In this document: positions 1 to 12,281 of the stretch, piece after piece
Layout: every line of letters begins with the position of its first letter
Position numbering within the stretch: the first letter of the stretch is position 1
Origin: Plantago ovata
Taxonomy: Eukaryota > Streptophyta > Magnoliopsida > Lamiales > Plantaginaceae
Length of the DNA: 64,000 nt
Direction: 5' to 3'
Assembly: GCA_028274465.1 (NCBI GenBank)
Contig: CM051456.1
Location: 7,751,545 to 7,815,544 of the forward strand
Position numbers and translations under genes: made by a program
The notes under the pieces: generated by a model
Databases searched by the model: none
Seen by the model: the letters and a program-made list of their open reading frames with translations, nothing else
What the model was told of the DNA's origin: nothing

Positions 1-2255
1 TAAGTCTCTTCGGTCAGGAGAAGTGAGGGGCTTAGGTGAGTGCATTGTGTGAGCTGATTCTAGGGTAGGGACGTAGGGTAGTCTTGCAATTTGCAATTGA
101 TTATTAAAAGTGATTATATAATTTTCACTGCTTTAAACAATTTTTTAAGCAGTTAATTAGTGTTTGGTTTTGGTGATTATGTGGTTGATTCTATAAAATT
201 AAACAAACTAATCATTATAAGTTAAAATGTTGATTTTAGTTCTTAAAGTCTAAAGCACCATATAAATAGGAAAGGTAAATAAATATTAAATAAAGTAAAT
301 TAAATTATAATATTTAAATGATTATTTTAATTTCAACATAATATTAACATGCTACTTAGTTTCAACTTATATTGTGTGTAGCAAATAAAAGCAACTCATA
401 ATTGATTTTGATAATCATTTGCAGACACTATATAAATTGTGTGCTTGATAATAAATATAGTCCTTGGTGCAATAGAGCCATATATGTGGGTTGTATGTCG
501 GCTCAAGAAAGAGTGTCAGGCTCATGTTTAGCCAGGCTTTTGTGTGCCAGTCTCTTCGTGGCTTAGACTCCTTGCATCGAGTATAAGGGAATTCCTGTTT
601 ATTCTTGTAGCAGAGGGTCCCGGTGGAGAACTCACCATGAACAGCTCATATAAACATGGTATTTGTTTTCAACTACAAAATTTCCAAGGTATATTCTATT
701 CAATTAGTTGTTTCGTCTTTTTCTTCTTTGTATGTAATATGACTTTCATTCTTATGTGTCTAACATCCCTAATAATGCAGGTGCGTTCTCAATGGGCTTA
801 TTCGGCTAACTGATGCAGTCTTGTTGATAGTGATAGTGTGCATTCCATTCAGGTGTCTTAGTTCAGTATAATCAGTAGTATAATAATTGTAATAAAGAGT
901 TGAGGACCCTCTACTTGCTCCACCATAGATATCATTTCAATGTTACTATTTATTATATATATTTTTAGAGGGTACCACTCGAACTATGAGCTATGCTAGT
1001 TACTTGCTCCACTATAGATATCATTCCAATTCTTTAAGTATTTGTTTTAGTTCAAATAGATTCTTTACATTTTATTTTTATTAAAATTTTATCTCATCAT
1101 TTTATTGTAAATTATAACACTTAACCAACCACCACATATAATATACATCCATCTTAAAAAAATGTTCCAGAAGAAAAACATAGGGAATAATTTATAACAA
1201 TAGTTTTGCTTGATGGGATTATCATGGAATAATTTATAACAATGATTGTGTTAGAATTTTTTTTTAAATAGGAAACTCGGACTTGAAGAAAATGATCTTT
1301 AGTCCATGAATTTTTTACACAATAAGTACATCAAGAAATTTGAATAATTTACCAAAAATAATAAGTCTATAATTAATGATGTAGAACAATGATCAGTGCG
1401 TCAAACAACAAAGAATGAGATGCGCCATATACTATCAGAGTGCTCAACAAAAAATAATTTTTTTCGGACTTGAGTTCTAATTGCATAACTAATGAAGAGG
1501 AATAGAGGATAATGTGAATGATCACGGAGAAATAAATATATGCAATTGAGTTTTAAATGGTGGTGCTAAATTAAAGTGTAAGAATGCCATGGTGGTGCCG
1601 AATATCAATGGATAAGAATATTCTTGAGGCTAAACTAACACGGAAGAACTCGAGTGGAATGGTGTTCATTTAGAGAACAAACGGAAGAGCAAGGTGATCA
1701 AAAGTTGTTCATTCCAATAACAAAATGAATCCATCTAATTAGAGTTCATAGTTGAAATTCGAACTCTACAAATTCCATCAGGTTGTTTGCTTCACAAATT
1801 TGACCCTTCATCTACCTCGCCTTCTGTAGAGTTTTTCCATAAAGGATGACTAAATTTATAATATATGAGTCCATCTTAAGAGGTACGATGAGCTAAATAT
1901 CGGATTTCGGTTATTATATATGTTGTGTGCATACCCATTTATATGACATTTAGAAAAGTGTTACTTTTTCATAGTTTATGGGCTATATGTAGTTTTTAGT
2001 AATGATGTCGATTATATTATTTTGTAGAATTTCACTTTGTTTATAAGATATAGACTGGAGTGTAAAAATTTTATATTTACATTCAATACTAAAACCAATT
2101 ACGTTAGTATGGTTACAATTGTGCATTTAAATTTGTTATACCGGTCGAATTATTATATTTACATAAATCCGTATAAATATAGAGTAGAACACGTGCTCAT
2201 ACATATATCCCTCGTAAATGGGGTAATTTTTTTATACTAGATAATATTGTTTAAT
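1..2255. other. No gene recognised (left edge of window)
   Basis: This AT-rich stretch has no open frame that I recognise. The 89-codon frame at 544-813 runs across what looks like intron sequence (a GT-rich start and an AATGCAG acceptor-like end near 780) and its translation resembles no family known to me. It could be the tail of a gene that starts outside the window, but nothing in the sequence settles that. Confidence 0.4.
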
Positions 2256-2512
2256 TACTATTCCCTCCTATCTTTTTTAGTTGTCATTTTAGGAATTTCA
2301 CACATATTAAGGAAGTCATATTACTAGTTTTCTAGTTATAAAAAGATTATCAAAAGGCTATTAATAATAATATAATATTATATTGATATTAGTGAATATA
2401 GGGACAAAAGAGTGTTAAACATATTCAAATTAATAATTATAGCTAAAGTGACAAATATATTAGTGTTATAATAAAATTTATAAAAATACAACTAACTAAA
2501 TAAGATAGCTTA
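2256..2512. mobile_element. Stowaway-like MITE, right end decayed
   Basis: The left end reads TACTATTCCCTCCTATC, followed by a stretch containing TTAGTTGTCATTTT. The right end contains the inverted partner (ACAACTAACTAAATAAGATA), so terminal inverted repeats are visible although the last bases are worn. Length near 255 bp and the TA-flanked CCCTCC end fit Stowaway (Tc1/mariner) MITEs. It ends about 60 bp upstream of the cap methyltransferase start codon, so it probably lies in that gene's promoter or 5' leader. Confidence 0.6.
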
Positions 2513-2574
2513 AAAAGATTGCTGATTGTCCGGAGACTGGAGGTTTATGAAGGTTGAACAACAAATTGGAAAAG

Positions 2575-5500
2575 ATGATGGTGATGCAGAGCTCGTTACC
2601 AATTCCAATTCACCGCCCGATCGAGTTCATTCACTACCGCCTCATCGAGTTCATCAAAACTGTCCTCATCAACATCTTCGCCTTCCCTCACGCCACCGTA
2701 TGCATTGCCCCTTTCGCCGTTTCCTACTATTTTATCACTCCTTTCGCATTGAATTTGCTTCCTACTTAATAATATTCTCACATTTTAATCCACAGGTATG
2801 TGATTTGTACTGCGGGAAAGTAGCTGATGAGGAAAAATGGGACGAAGCTCTCATTGGTCACTTCATTGGAATTGGTACCTGCTTTACTCTCCTCCCGCGC
2901 TGCATTGTCTGCAACCTGTTTGCTTAAATGCCACTGAGAACATTTTCCTATTTTTTTTTTAAATAATTATTCTTCGTTGTAGATGTGCCCACATCTGGAC
3001 TGAGAGAGGTGCAGGAAGCCTGGGAGAGTCGACGCAAGCCATACACGTCTGAGTTCCTTGAATTTGATCCTTGCGCTGTGAGTCTTTTCAGCCCTCTTGA
3101 GCCCTGGTTTTAGCTAATAAGTACTATTTTTGTTTCTCCATTGTATCTTTCATCTGGGGATCTGCTTTATTATGTAGAATAAAGAACTGGTAATTGATTT
3201 GCGTTGGTGTAACCCATGGGAAAACATGTACAGGATGGCATATCTTCGTTTCCGTTGATTTTTACTCATACATTGTAGCTATTAAGATCTGAAACTAATT
3301 CACCTGAGACAAGTTTCAAATTAAAACTCCAAGAACCAAAAACTAATACAGACAAACTCTTCTTTAATAAGTTTGAGGTTTCGATCCGAGTCATCCGACA
3401 GCACTGCACCACAAAAACCAGGTCAATAATGGAGTCCTAAGTCCTCAACTGTCAACTCTGACAAAACTATTGTCTCCTTCTAAATTCTATTGTCCTTGAA
3501 TTTCTTATCTGGACCTAGTATCCTACGTAACAGTTATTTCTCTGGACTATTGTTACCCCCCCCCCCCCCCTTTTCTCAAAAGACAGAAATCGCTACATTT
3601 AAACATTCACTAGGCTATAACTCAGCATTTTACGACATGTTATATTCCTTTTCACTATCTTACTTATTCACGTTTGCGCAGGAAGACATTAATTTATATT
3701 GGAAGAACAAGGAAAATCAGGCTGATATTGTCTGTTGCATGCAGCATTTGTCGGTATGTTTTACTGTTTATATCTTGTGTGCTTAAGGATACCTGCAGAT
3801 AACTAATGGATCTGTGTGCTGCCAGTTATGTTTTGAAACTGAGGAGAAGGTGAAGACACTGTTGCACAACGTATCAGCTTTACTGAAGCCTGGAGGTTAT
3901 TTTCTTGGTATTACTCCAGACTCATCTACTATATGGTATGCTGTTAAGTACCTGTAATATCTTCTTTCTTCGCAGCATGGGTCAATCTTGATAGTTGGCT
4001 TCTGTAATATCTTCTTTCTTCGCAGCATGGGTCAATCTTGATAGTTGGCTTTTATGTTTAGTTTAGTGTCTAGTCTAATAAAGTTCCAACTTCCAAGTTC
4101 ATCCAGACTGAGTCATAATGAATAATATTTACTTTATTATCAGTCATTGGATGTGTATAATCTGAAAGCTTCTATAAATTTCAGTTCCTAAGATGTCACT
4201 AGACTAAGGAAGTGGAAATGTTTTGATGAAGGAGCCTGACCACTTGGTGCTTTTTTTGCTTTCCTTTAATTTCTAGCAGTACTTTAGTAATTTCATGCAC
4301 ATCTTTTCAGTGGGTTCCATCATGTTGTCTTTTTCTACATTTTCACTTATTCTCATGCAGTGCTGCCAGAACCAAATTTCAGAGGGGTCAAACGTTAACT
4401 GTGTCATATTCTCTTATAGAAGGTATATAAATTTAAGTGTATAACCTATGAAAAATGACTTTCAAATAATCATATTCTCCAGAAGATGACTGTTCAGCTT
4501 CAGCATAGTGTTTTTAATGTTTGTAAATGATATATTTCGAGGGAAACACTTAAAAGGGCCACAATTAAAACATTATTACTTACTTGGAAAAGAAGAGTGA
4601 CAATATTTTTCATAGGTTCAAACTCCAAAGGGAGAATTAGATTTTTGGTGTGTCGTTGTGGATCAAATTTAAAAGTGTGAGGCGCTATAGTGACTAGAAA
4701 AAAGAAAATAATGTAAAACATGAAGAAATTATAATTGAAAAAATTGTTATGGTAAAGGAAAACATTAAATAATTGTCTAATGCTTGGATGAGAAGAATCT
4801 GCTTAAATAGTAAGAGGAAGAATTTAAAACGGAAAGAAAAGAAGGCCAATAATGAGAATTGAACCTGTGCTGTGTATAGGACTAGTAATGGCCTCGGTCC
4901 TATCTACCACTCGGCTAAAGAATACACTGTTTAAAATCTCTGAAGTATAGTGTAGTAATATGCCAAAGTTCAGGGGGATCCAGTGCCCCTACTGGACGTC
5001 ATCCCCCCCCCCCCCAACCACCACAGTTTTCTCATGTGCTTTCATCAACTGTATATGTTTTTTTCCAGCTCTCCTGAACGTGGTCTCAGTTTTTTGTTGC
5101 CGAAGTTTCTACTTTGCTCTCTCCATTCTATATTCTTCACTTGTGTTCTGATTTTTCTTAATCTTTTTTGGCTTTCAACATTAATCTATGACATTATTTT
5201 GCAGGGCTAAGTACCAGAAAAATGTCGAAGCATACCACAACAGGGGTAGTGGAATGAAGCACAACATCGTTCCCAATTGCATAAGATCTGAGAGCTACAT
5301 GATCACTTTCGAAGTCGAGGAAGAGAAGTAATACGTGCAATATAACAGAATGCTTTCCATTAATTTTCCTTAAATCTCGGTTAAATTGTGATATCCTCAG
5401 TACATTTCGTTGATTTCCAGGTTTCCCTTTTTTGGTAAAAAGTACCAGTTGAAATTTACAGGTGATATGTTAGCAGAAACTCATTGCCTGGTCCATTTTC

Positions 5501-8424
5501 CGAGCTTGATCAGGTTGGTGTTTTCCACTATGTTTTTAAAAGCTTTGGATATTCTTGCTGTTGTTGGACACACACACGCGATGCATAAAGGTTACTTTAG
5601 GAGATTGCCAACTTGATTAGTCATGAAGCTGAAACCAAACTTGAGTCTGTGACTTCACAGTGCATAAGTATAAAGAATAGTGTTCTGGGATTAGAAAAAT
5701 GAGCAATAATCATATCCATCTTCATTGTCAAAATGTAGACCATCATCAGCTCTATCAGTAATGAGTTGATTGTAATTGTACTTCTATAACATTCTTCCTC
5801 CTAAATTTCTTCAGCAACTGAACTCTTATCTCTGCTAAGGCAGAGCTAATATGGGCAGATACACATACGTGTAGTGTGGATAATTATAATGCAATGGGAA
5901 CTGACTTTGGGTTACCTGGTTTTTATATTTTCGTAGTTTCATGAGGTATTTGGTTTGACTATAATCCCAACCATCAGTGTACCAAAATTGCCTGAATTTT
6001 GATGCTTGGGACTCGCACCTGATAAGTGTACCTCATCATTTGAAGTTTCTATATTTAGCCTTGTTTAACATGAGGGAATCCAAATTAAATTCTTATAATT
6101 TCTTTTCAGATTTGTGTCCATATTAATGCTTCTGAATTTCTTTATCATGATCACTAATTATTGTGTTATGTAGGTTGGCTAGAGAGGCTGGTCTTGAGTA
6201 CATAGAGATACAAAACTTGACCGAGTTTTATGATGACAACAGGTGACTGTTTTTCTCTATTTTGTACTTGCATGTGACCCTTGGAATATGTGTGCCTAAA
6301 CTACACATTCATTTCTGCTTTGATCTGTTTGATTTTTTGTAAATGATCTTATGTGCCTTCATTTCTGTAATTCGACTCGCGTATAAATGCTTCAAACATG
6401 TCCGATCCTCTCTTTAATATCATTCAATTATTTGATATTACCTGTACAACAAATTTTGTGATTCTATTGTTTAATGAGCATATGGAGACATTTTTACTAA
6501 TTGGACCCTTTTGAGTTGCTATAAGATCGTCTATTTTTAGTGGAAGGATGTGAAGAGTTATTCTACTTTTCTGGCCGTGAAGAATTTCCATGATTGTGTT
6601 GTAAACTCTGTTTGCATGTATGACATGCATGTGATTGTCAAAAACATACTTTGGTTGACATTGGAAAATTCTAGCCATGAGGTCTGTGTATTTTCTGTAA
6701 TAAGAAATTTCTTTTAGCCTTGGTGAGAATGTTTTGAGTGTTCTTTGTTTCAGTATGAACTTTATTTTTCTTTCAAAAGAGCATTACTTGAAAACATATC
6801 AGTATTTGTTAAAAACACTTCAAAGTGGTGCAGCTGTTTCTTTATTTATTTTATTTATTTTTTTAATGGCTAAAATATTCTTCCCCCCAAACCCGAACGG
6901 CCAAACCCCACCCAGCTGTCATGTGGATTGGAAAAGCTATATTTAATATGTAATACACACAGGACATAAACCTTGGGAGTCAGGACCGGTTGTCCTTGAG
7001 TATGCTCTTAATGATTGGTTCAGTGTTCGCAGCAAATATATTGACATGTGTTTTAACTTGAAACTTAGTGGTGCAATTTTAAAAACTGATTTCTTGACTT
7101 GCTTCATAAGACAACAGTTGGGTGGCATGCTCATGGACGCTGTTCATAATCTTGTGGATCCGAGAGGAAAACTACTTTCCAGATCATACGATATCTTAGG
7201 TGGTTCATTCTCTTCATCTTAGATTATGGCCTTGAACAGCGTAGATTTCAACATTCTGATCAATTCATCATTCTGCAGGTTTGTACACCACATTTGTCTT
7301 TCAAAAGCCAGATCTAGATACAGTTCCTCCTCTCATGACCCCCATGTTAGAAGATGGGAGACACAATCATGATGAGGTAAGTACTACTCCCTCCTATCAT
7401 GTTTAATTGACGTTTTGAATTTTTAACTATTTACAAATTAGTTGCCGTTTTAGCTTACTTTTTAGATTGTCTATACTATTAATAGGTACTTTAATATTAT
7501 TAGGTGTGATATTGTGAGTGCTTTTTACTTTACTTTACTATTATTGCACTTTTTTATTGCCTATAAATAGGTGTAATCATTTCTTTCTTAATTTGTGTGT
7601 TTTGGCTATAACGTCAATTAAAAGTGATAGGAGGGAGTACCATATTAAAACATCCACCATAAGAGTATGAATAGTTTTCGTTTCTGATAGTTCACTCTAC
7701 AAGCTTTATAACCCTATCCACGGCAGTGCTAGCTGTATACTACTTATTTCAACAGTTTATTTAATTTTGACTTCCATCAGTCACCCGTGTTCTTCAATAT
7801 ATGTTGCTCCTTTGTCACGGAATGCATGCAATCAACTGAAACAAGATAAATGCTGCCGTAGGATAAGATCAAGAAAATTGGAGAAATAATAGGATTTTAA
7901 AGGGCCCTATGACAGAGAACTTATGCAGTTGGGATAAATCTTTTGACTGCATATTATACCTTAAAGAGGAAAAACAACTTGATCAAATTAGATATTTGTA
8001 AGGCCACATCACTGAAGCTTTTGGGGCTGGATTGTCATACTTGAGCCGCCACAATTTAATCATTTCAGCTTACAGATTAGGTGGACCAATCATATCTTAG
8101 TTATGTATTTCGCTACTTATCGGTTGAGACTTTGACCTCATATACTATCACATTAAAAGGGCAATTAAATGTTATTATCCCATCAAATTTTCAAATTTGA
8201 ACAGTGATCCTCAGTAAGTTCTTTGTTCATGCAGACTTGATTCTTAACAGTTAATGTTCTTGTTCTAGGTTTCGCAGAGAGACTGGCAAGGGACAGGGTG
8301 GAGAAAAGATGAGAAGAATGTGCAGAGTGAACCTCTTTCCGGTCCAGCATTAGATAAGATAGCAGAGCAGAAAGGCATTCTGGGTCCTGGCCCACCTGAA
8401 CTGCGCTTCCCGGAAGCTCTTTAA
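2575..8424 (+). CDS. mRNA cap guanine-N7 methyltransferase 2-like
   Basis: The spliced protein is 368 aa from 11 coding exons: 2575-2697, 2796-2874, 2983-3077, 3682-3753, 3826-3935, 5205-5327, 5421-5513, 6174-6242, 7111-7199, 7279-7376, 8269-8424; all introns are GT-AG and every phase joins. It should transfer a methyl group from S-adenosylmethionine to N7 of the mRNA cap guanine in the nucleus. The SAM-binding motif VCDLYCGK starts at residue 42, followed by IGIDV near 67; ADIVCCMQHL (about 113-122) and LKPGG (143-147) are typical of the cap methyltransferase fold. I recognise it as the ortholog of Arabidopsis At3g52210 (annotated cap methyltransferase 2), which is of similar length. ATG 2575 is the first in-frame methionine after a stop at 2548; 2578 and 2584 are alternatives. 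Introns hold a tandem duplication, a SINE and a MITE. Confidence 0.88.
3556..3570. repeat. Poly-C tract
   Basis: A run of about 15 C in an intron of the cap methyltransferase gene. Similar runs of about 13 C lie at 5003-5015 (same gene) and 54074-54086 (FG-GAP gene intron). Lengths are prone to sequencing error. Confidence 0.85.
3952..4051. repeat. Perfect 50-bp tandem duplication in an intron
   Basis: The unit 3952-4001 is repeated without change at 4002-4051, inside the intron between exons 5 and 6 of the cap methyltransferase gene. Each unit contains a pyrimidine-rich run ending in CGCAG, which looks like a 3' splice site. Absence of differences suggests a recent duplication (or an assembly artefact). 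Confidence 0.9.
4820..4935 (-). mobile_element. SINE head with pol III A and B boxes
   Basis: On the minus strand TAGCCGAGTGG (4917-4907) matches the RNA polymerase III A box and GGTTCAATTC (4865-4856) matches the B box, about 42 bp apart. This is the promoter layout of a tRNA-derived SINE. The 3' end probably continues leftward, perhaps to about 4370, but I cannot fix its limit. It lies antisense in the cap methyltransferase intron between exons 5 and 6. The alternative, a decayed tRNA gene, is less likely because no cloverleaf closes around the boxes. Confidence 0.55.
7385..7639. mobile_element. Stowaway-like MITE in cap methyltransferase intron
   Basis: The ends are TACTCCCTCCTATCA and its inverted partner TGATAGGAGGGAGTA, including the TA target dinucleotide. 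Inside the ends, CAATTAAA... and its complement TTTAATTG extend the inverted repeat. At about 255 bp with no coding capacity it is a typical Stowaway. It sits in the last intron of the gene (7377-8268). Confidence 0.9.
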
Positions 8425-9188
8425 TCTGTGGAAAAGATGAAGAAGTAAGTTGTATGTTTCTTCTAAAATTAGTGGCTACAATGTTTGGCACTTTAGCTTT
8501 CGCAACAGAGCAGGGATTCTATTTGTATTGGAAGGGTGATACTTGTACAGTTGTACTGGCAGGCTTACCAGTGACCATAAAGACTGTTAATGCAAAACGA
8601 ACTTTATTAAAAGGCTGTGTCCGGGCTTCATGGTCTGTAAAAAATTGCTCAATGATGTTTAGTCAAAATAGTTAGTAAGCTCATGTAAACAGAATGTGCC
8701 TCAGGTCTCACGTGCCCAGCTGCAAAATGGCGTGTTCGAGGTCGTCCGGAGGCACATGGCCCATCGAATGCTGCAATGCGCCAACCATTCAAACCGGGCC
8801 TTCTAATTTCGGAAATTACAGAAATGATGAAAGGAACATAAGTGGAAAATAAACATTTGGAAAAAATAGTTGGATACAGTTTGGGAAATGTAGAACCATA
8901 GATATAATGATTGCCATGCTGGGGACTGCTGTGGTAACCTACACCGCCTCCTTCAGCGAATGTGGTTCTTGAGAAGGATTCCAACTTCTAATCCCACAGG
9001 ACAAAATAAATCAACTACTAGTATTAGGGTAGAGAGAGGTAATCAAATAGAGTAAATATTAGTATGACTTAAAAATATTTAGTGATTACATGCAACTGCT
9101 TGAGTTTGGCCTGAAATATTCCTTAGCGAAATTTACGAGTGAGAGTAGCAAGCTAAATAAAAGAAATATTCGAATACTGCCAACAACA

Positions 9189-9261
9189 GCACCCGTGGAC
9201 TAATGGATAAGGCGTCTGACTTCTAATCAGGCGATTGTGGGTTCGAGTCCCACCGGGGGTG
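9189..9261 (+). tRNA. tRNA-Arg (anticodon UCU)
   Basis: The 73-nt sequence folds as a tRNA without an intron. The anticodon arm is TCTGA / CTTCTAA loop / TCAGG, giving anticodon TCT, which reads AGA and AGG as arginine. The T arm GTGGG-TTCGAGT-CCCAC is perfect and contains the B box GGTTCGAGTCC. A CAACAA motif lies just upstream, as in many plant tRNA genes, and a T6 terminator follows at about 9271. The acceptor stem (GCACCCG against CGGGGGT) has an A3-G70 mismatch and a G-U first pair, and the D stem has an A11-G24 mismatch, so the copy may be functional or beginning to decay. Confidence 0.85.
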
Positions 9262-9454
9262 TGTGTGATATTTTTTGTTCTTTTCTTAATTAGATTTTAG
9301 CCAATTTTAGTTTTTCCTGAATCTAGATGTCCCAACGCCACGCCGTGGGTGCGATGTTTTACGGTACAACAAAGCAATAGACAGTTTGAACATCATCAGC
9401 TCATTCAGACATGAACGAGAAGTTGAAAGCATAAATTGAAACATGAATAAACCA

Positions 9455-9535
9455 AGTTTGTGGTCCAAATATCAGAAGGAGCTGAAGGAATTTGTGGTCC
9501 AAATATCAGGAGGAGGCAAGGAGCTGAAGGATCTC
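9455..9535. repeat. Imperfect direct repeat
   Basis: TTTGTGGTCCAAATATCAG occurs twice about 34 bp apart, each followed by GGAG and, after a small difference, GCTGAAGGA. It lies in the 3' flank of the DIM1-type gene and does not seem to be coding. Confidence 0.7.
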
Positions 9536-9775
9536 AGCCTAGCATTGCATATAACTTGTATCAGCTCTTTCAAGTGTCATGGCTACACCGTAAGCAGATG
9601 AACATTTCTCATTCTCGTAAGTTGTTTTTCGATGCAGAACGGTCCTAATAATTCGAGTCATTCGACTGCAAGTTATAACCATGGTGAGTCATGTGACAGT
9701 ATCAATAACTGAACAACGGTTGCACGCTTGCACTGCTGCAAATACTCCAAGAAATAGATCTCATCAATCTAGTTG

Positions 9776-10979
9776 CTAAAGAGTTAAATCACAGTCAGCA
9801 AAAGCATCATGAAGTGCATTGCTAGACCTTGTTCTTCCATCATGAAAATATATACTTTCTTGATTGAACCCACCTAGCAACCGCAGAAGATCATCGTTAG
9901 ATAGCTTGGAAGGCCTCTTATCCAAAAACCCACCAGATTCTAAAACAGCCATGACTTTCTCCTTGAACAAATCTGAACTCGTTCCAGGGACAACAGACAC
10001 GTTAGAGCTATCATCTTCACTCGTAGATTCTTCATTTCCAGATTCTTGGCCACAATTCCCTCTATCTCTCGACAATTTCATAAGCTCCACCAGCTTCTTC
10101 TTTTGCCTAAACGTCGCACCCAATGTCTTATTTTTCTTACTAAAGCAGGTCCTCGTAAACGCCCACCACTCCTCAAGATTTACATCCGGAATCTCCACTT
10201 TCGGGTAAATCTTAACTACCGAAGAATCAACTTTCGGACAAGGCACAAAGTCCCTTTTGCTCACATCCATCACAAACTCAACTTCTGCCGCCAGCCTCAC
10301 GTTAACAGCCAATCTATTATACTCAGAGTCACCAGGTTTCGCCAGTAACCTCCTCGCAAACTCCTTCTGAACCAACAGCGTGGCGCTTCTAAAAGGCCTC
10401 ACATTCGCCCCGAAAACCAATCTCGCCAGCAGAGGCGACGATATGTTATACGGAATGTTCGCCACCACGAGATCATACGCCGGCAAATCCACCTTCAATG
10501 CATCACCATACACAACCTGCCAACATCAAACACATCCTCTGTGAGGCATTTCATCGAACAGTTAACTCGCACATAACAAAAACATAGAAAACAACACAAC
10601 TCACACTCAGGCGATCGTCCAGTCCATGCTCCGCAGCCCGTTTACGGAGAATCTCAACCATGCGCCTGTCGATTTCAACAGCTACGACTTTCTTGGCAGC
10701 TTCGAGGAGCCTGATAGTCAGGTTCCCTGTTCCAGGTCCAATTTCCAGAACGGTGTCATCGGGTTTTATATCGGAAGTTTGGATAATGGAGTCAAGGACT
10801 CGTGGATTGGTGAGAAGGTGCTGGCCCCTGCTCTTGAACAGACGCAAATGGGCTTCTTTGTCCCTCTTTTGAGTTACATCATCGTTGTTGTTATATGTGG
10901 GCTTTGTTCGAAGCCAGGAGCGGAGAAGTTTGAGGCTGGAATTGGGATTGGTCGCGAATGTTTTTCTTGGCCTCAGCAT
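9776..10979 (-). CDS. DIM1B: Mitochondrial rRNA adenine dimethyltransferase (DIM1B type)
   Basis: The protein is 371 aa from two exons, complement(10605-10979) and complement(9776-10516), joined by a GT-AG intron in phase 0. It belongs to the KsgA/Dim1 family, which dimethylates two adjacent adenines in the 3' terminal helix of small-subunit rRNA. SAM-binding motif LEIGPGTGNLT covers residues 78-88, VEID (101-104) is the ribose-binding acidic motif, and NIPY (145-148) is the family's catalytic motif. The first 35 residues are rich in Arg, Lys, Ser and Thr with almost no acidic residues, as in a mitochondrial presequence; the plastid PFC1 and nuclear DIM1A relatives begin differently. An acidic Ser/Glu-rich insert (about 280-310) precedes the C-terminal helical region. 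It is transcribed away from the tRNA, converging with the cap methyltransferase gene. Confidence 0.88.
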
Positions 10980-10999
10980 TCAACTGATCTTGGGGAGGA

Positions 11000-11784
11000 T
11001 GAGCGGAGTGTAGTTGGAAAACAGGAAAATTGTCAGCTCAGACTTTGGGAGGGAACTGAAGTTTGGCAAACTTTTAAAAGATCTAATATCATCAGGTCAT
11101 CTTTAAATTTACGGTTATACCCCTTCAGACACTAATCTGTCTCCAACACTCCAAAGACCATGGAAACAGGCCTCATATATAGTCCAAGATGACTCAAGGA
11201 CAACTTACAGAAATCTAAAGAAAGGGATTCAAGGATTAGCATTAGATTTGTTATTTTCGCCATTCACTCCAATTTAGTAAATTTAGTTCAGTTGAGTTCA
11301 AATAAGTTTAGCTCGATTTTTTAATTCTATCTTTTTAAAGCTTCATCGCGGCAGCTCTGCCATCTACAATTAATCGTGGATTCTTTTTTTTTTTAAACAT
11401 AGGCATGTGTGGTTGTTTAAAATTGGAGAAGATCCATGATTCACTTTTGGTTAAATTCGGAAATTAAAATATAAAATTTAATTTAAGAGGGTTTATTCTG
11501 TAAATATAAAATATAAACAGAAAAACCGTTTTCAAGCATTTTTTGTTAAAAAAAAAAAAGCAGGGAGTATTTTGGAAGTTCATGTACTCGTAGTTTACAA
11601 ATTTTGCAGCATAATATCTGGTGTAAGCTAATTGCTAGTTTACCGGTAGTGAAACTAGTATCTGGTCCTAGCAGATTGGAGGGGAACAGTAAAAGCGTAA
11701 AAGGTTAAAAAAGAGTACGGAATCATTCTACTATCAAACTTTTGACAATCACCGACGATAACGGGGCTATTACAGAGATTAATG
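11000..11784. other. Gene-free 5' flank of the DIM1B-type gene
   Basis: The region contains the promoter and 5' leader of the minus-strand gene, but I see no clear TATA box. A 169-codon plus-strand frame (10626-11135) is mostly antisense to the DIM1B exon and is rejected. Confidence 0.5.
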
Positions 11785-11798
11785 CATATATTTGACGG

Positions 11799-12267
11799 TG
11801 GTTACTTGTGCTGGGAGCTGCTGGTTTTCGGAGCCGATCGGTGTGATTTGCTCATGTGCCTCGTTCAGTTCATTTAAGCCCGAGGGCGGTAATTCCACGG
11901 AAATTGATTAGTTTTGACTACCGCCTCCATGAGATGGAAGAGAGGTTGTGATGTTGCATCATCGCCTCTGAAGTTATGGGAGCGATGACCTATCCATTCT
12001 TTTTCGAATTACAGTCGGTGTTCTGGAGTTTGAAAGGCCAACGGTTTTAGTCAGGGTATCAGTTTTAGATTCTCCGGGGATCATAGCTTTGCTAGAGTCC
12101 TTCGGGTTTTGTGCCGTGTGTTACCTCCAGTAGCTTCTCTGGCTACGTGGACCCTCTCTTGTACTTGTGATTAGTGATACATTTTGTGTCATGATTGGGG
12201 TATACCCCTCTTATCTTGTATATTATGTTGGGCTTAATTAACTCTTTTTCCCTTTAAAAAAGAAATA
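11799..12267 (+). mobile_element. 5'-truncated LINE (3' end only)
   Basis: The insert is bounded by a perfect 14-bp target site duplication, CATATATTTGACGG, at 11785-11798 and 12268-12281. It ends with an A-rich tail (AAAAAAGAAATA) after a T-rich segment typical of plant L1-type 3' untranslated regions. There are no inverted ends. Long direct duplication plus A tail is the mark of target-primed reverse transcription. No reverse transcriptase code remains. A processed pseudogene of an unknown transcript is the alternative. Confidence 0.7.
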
Positions 12268-12281
12268 CATATATTTGACGG

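Noticed and set aside
544-813. 89-codon plus-strand frame near the left edge
   Set aside because: It crosses what looks like intron sequence and resembles no family; no supporting exon nearby.
8649-8984. 111-codon minus-strand frame downstream of the cap methyltransferase gene
   Set aside because: It lies in the 3' flank, has no recognisable domain and no visible promoter; chance frame is the simplest reading.
10626-11135. 169-codon plus-strand frame
   Set aside because: Antisense shadow of the DIM1B-type exon 1.
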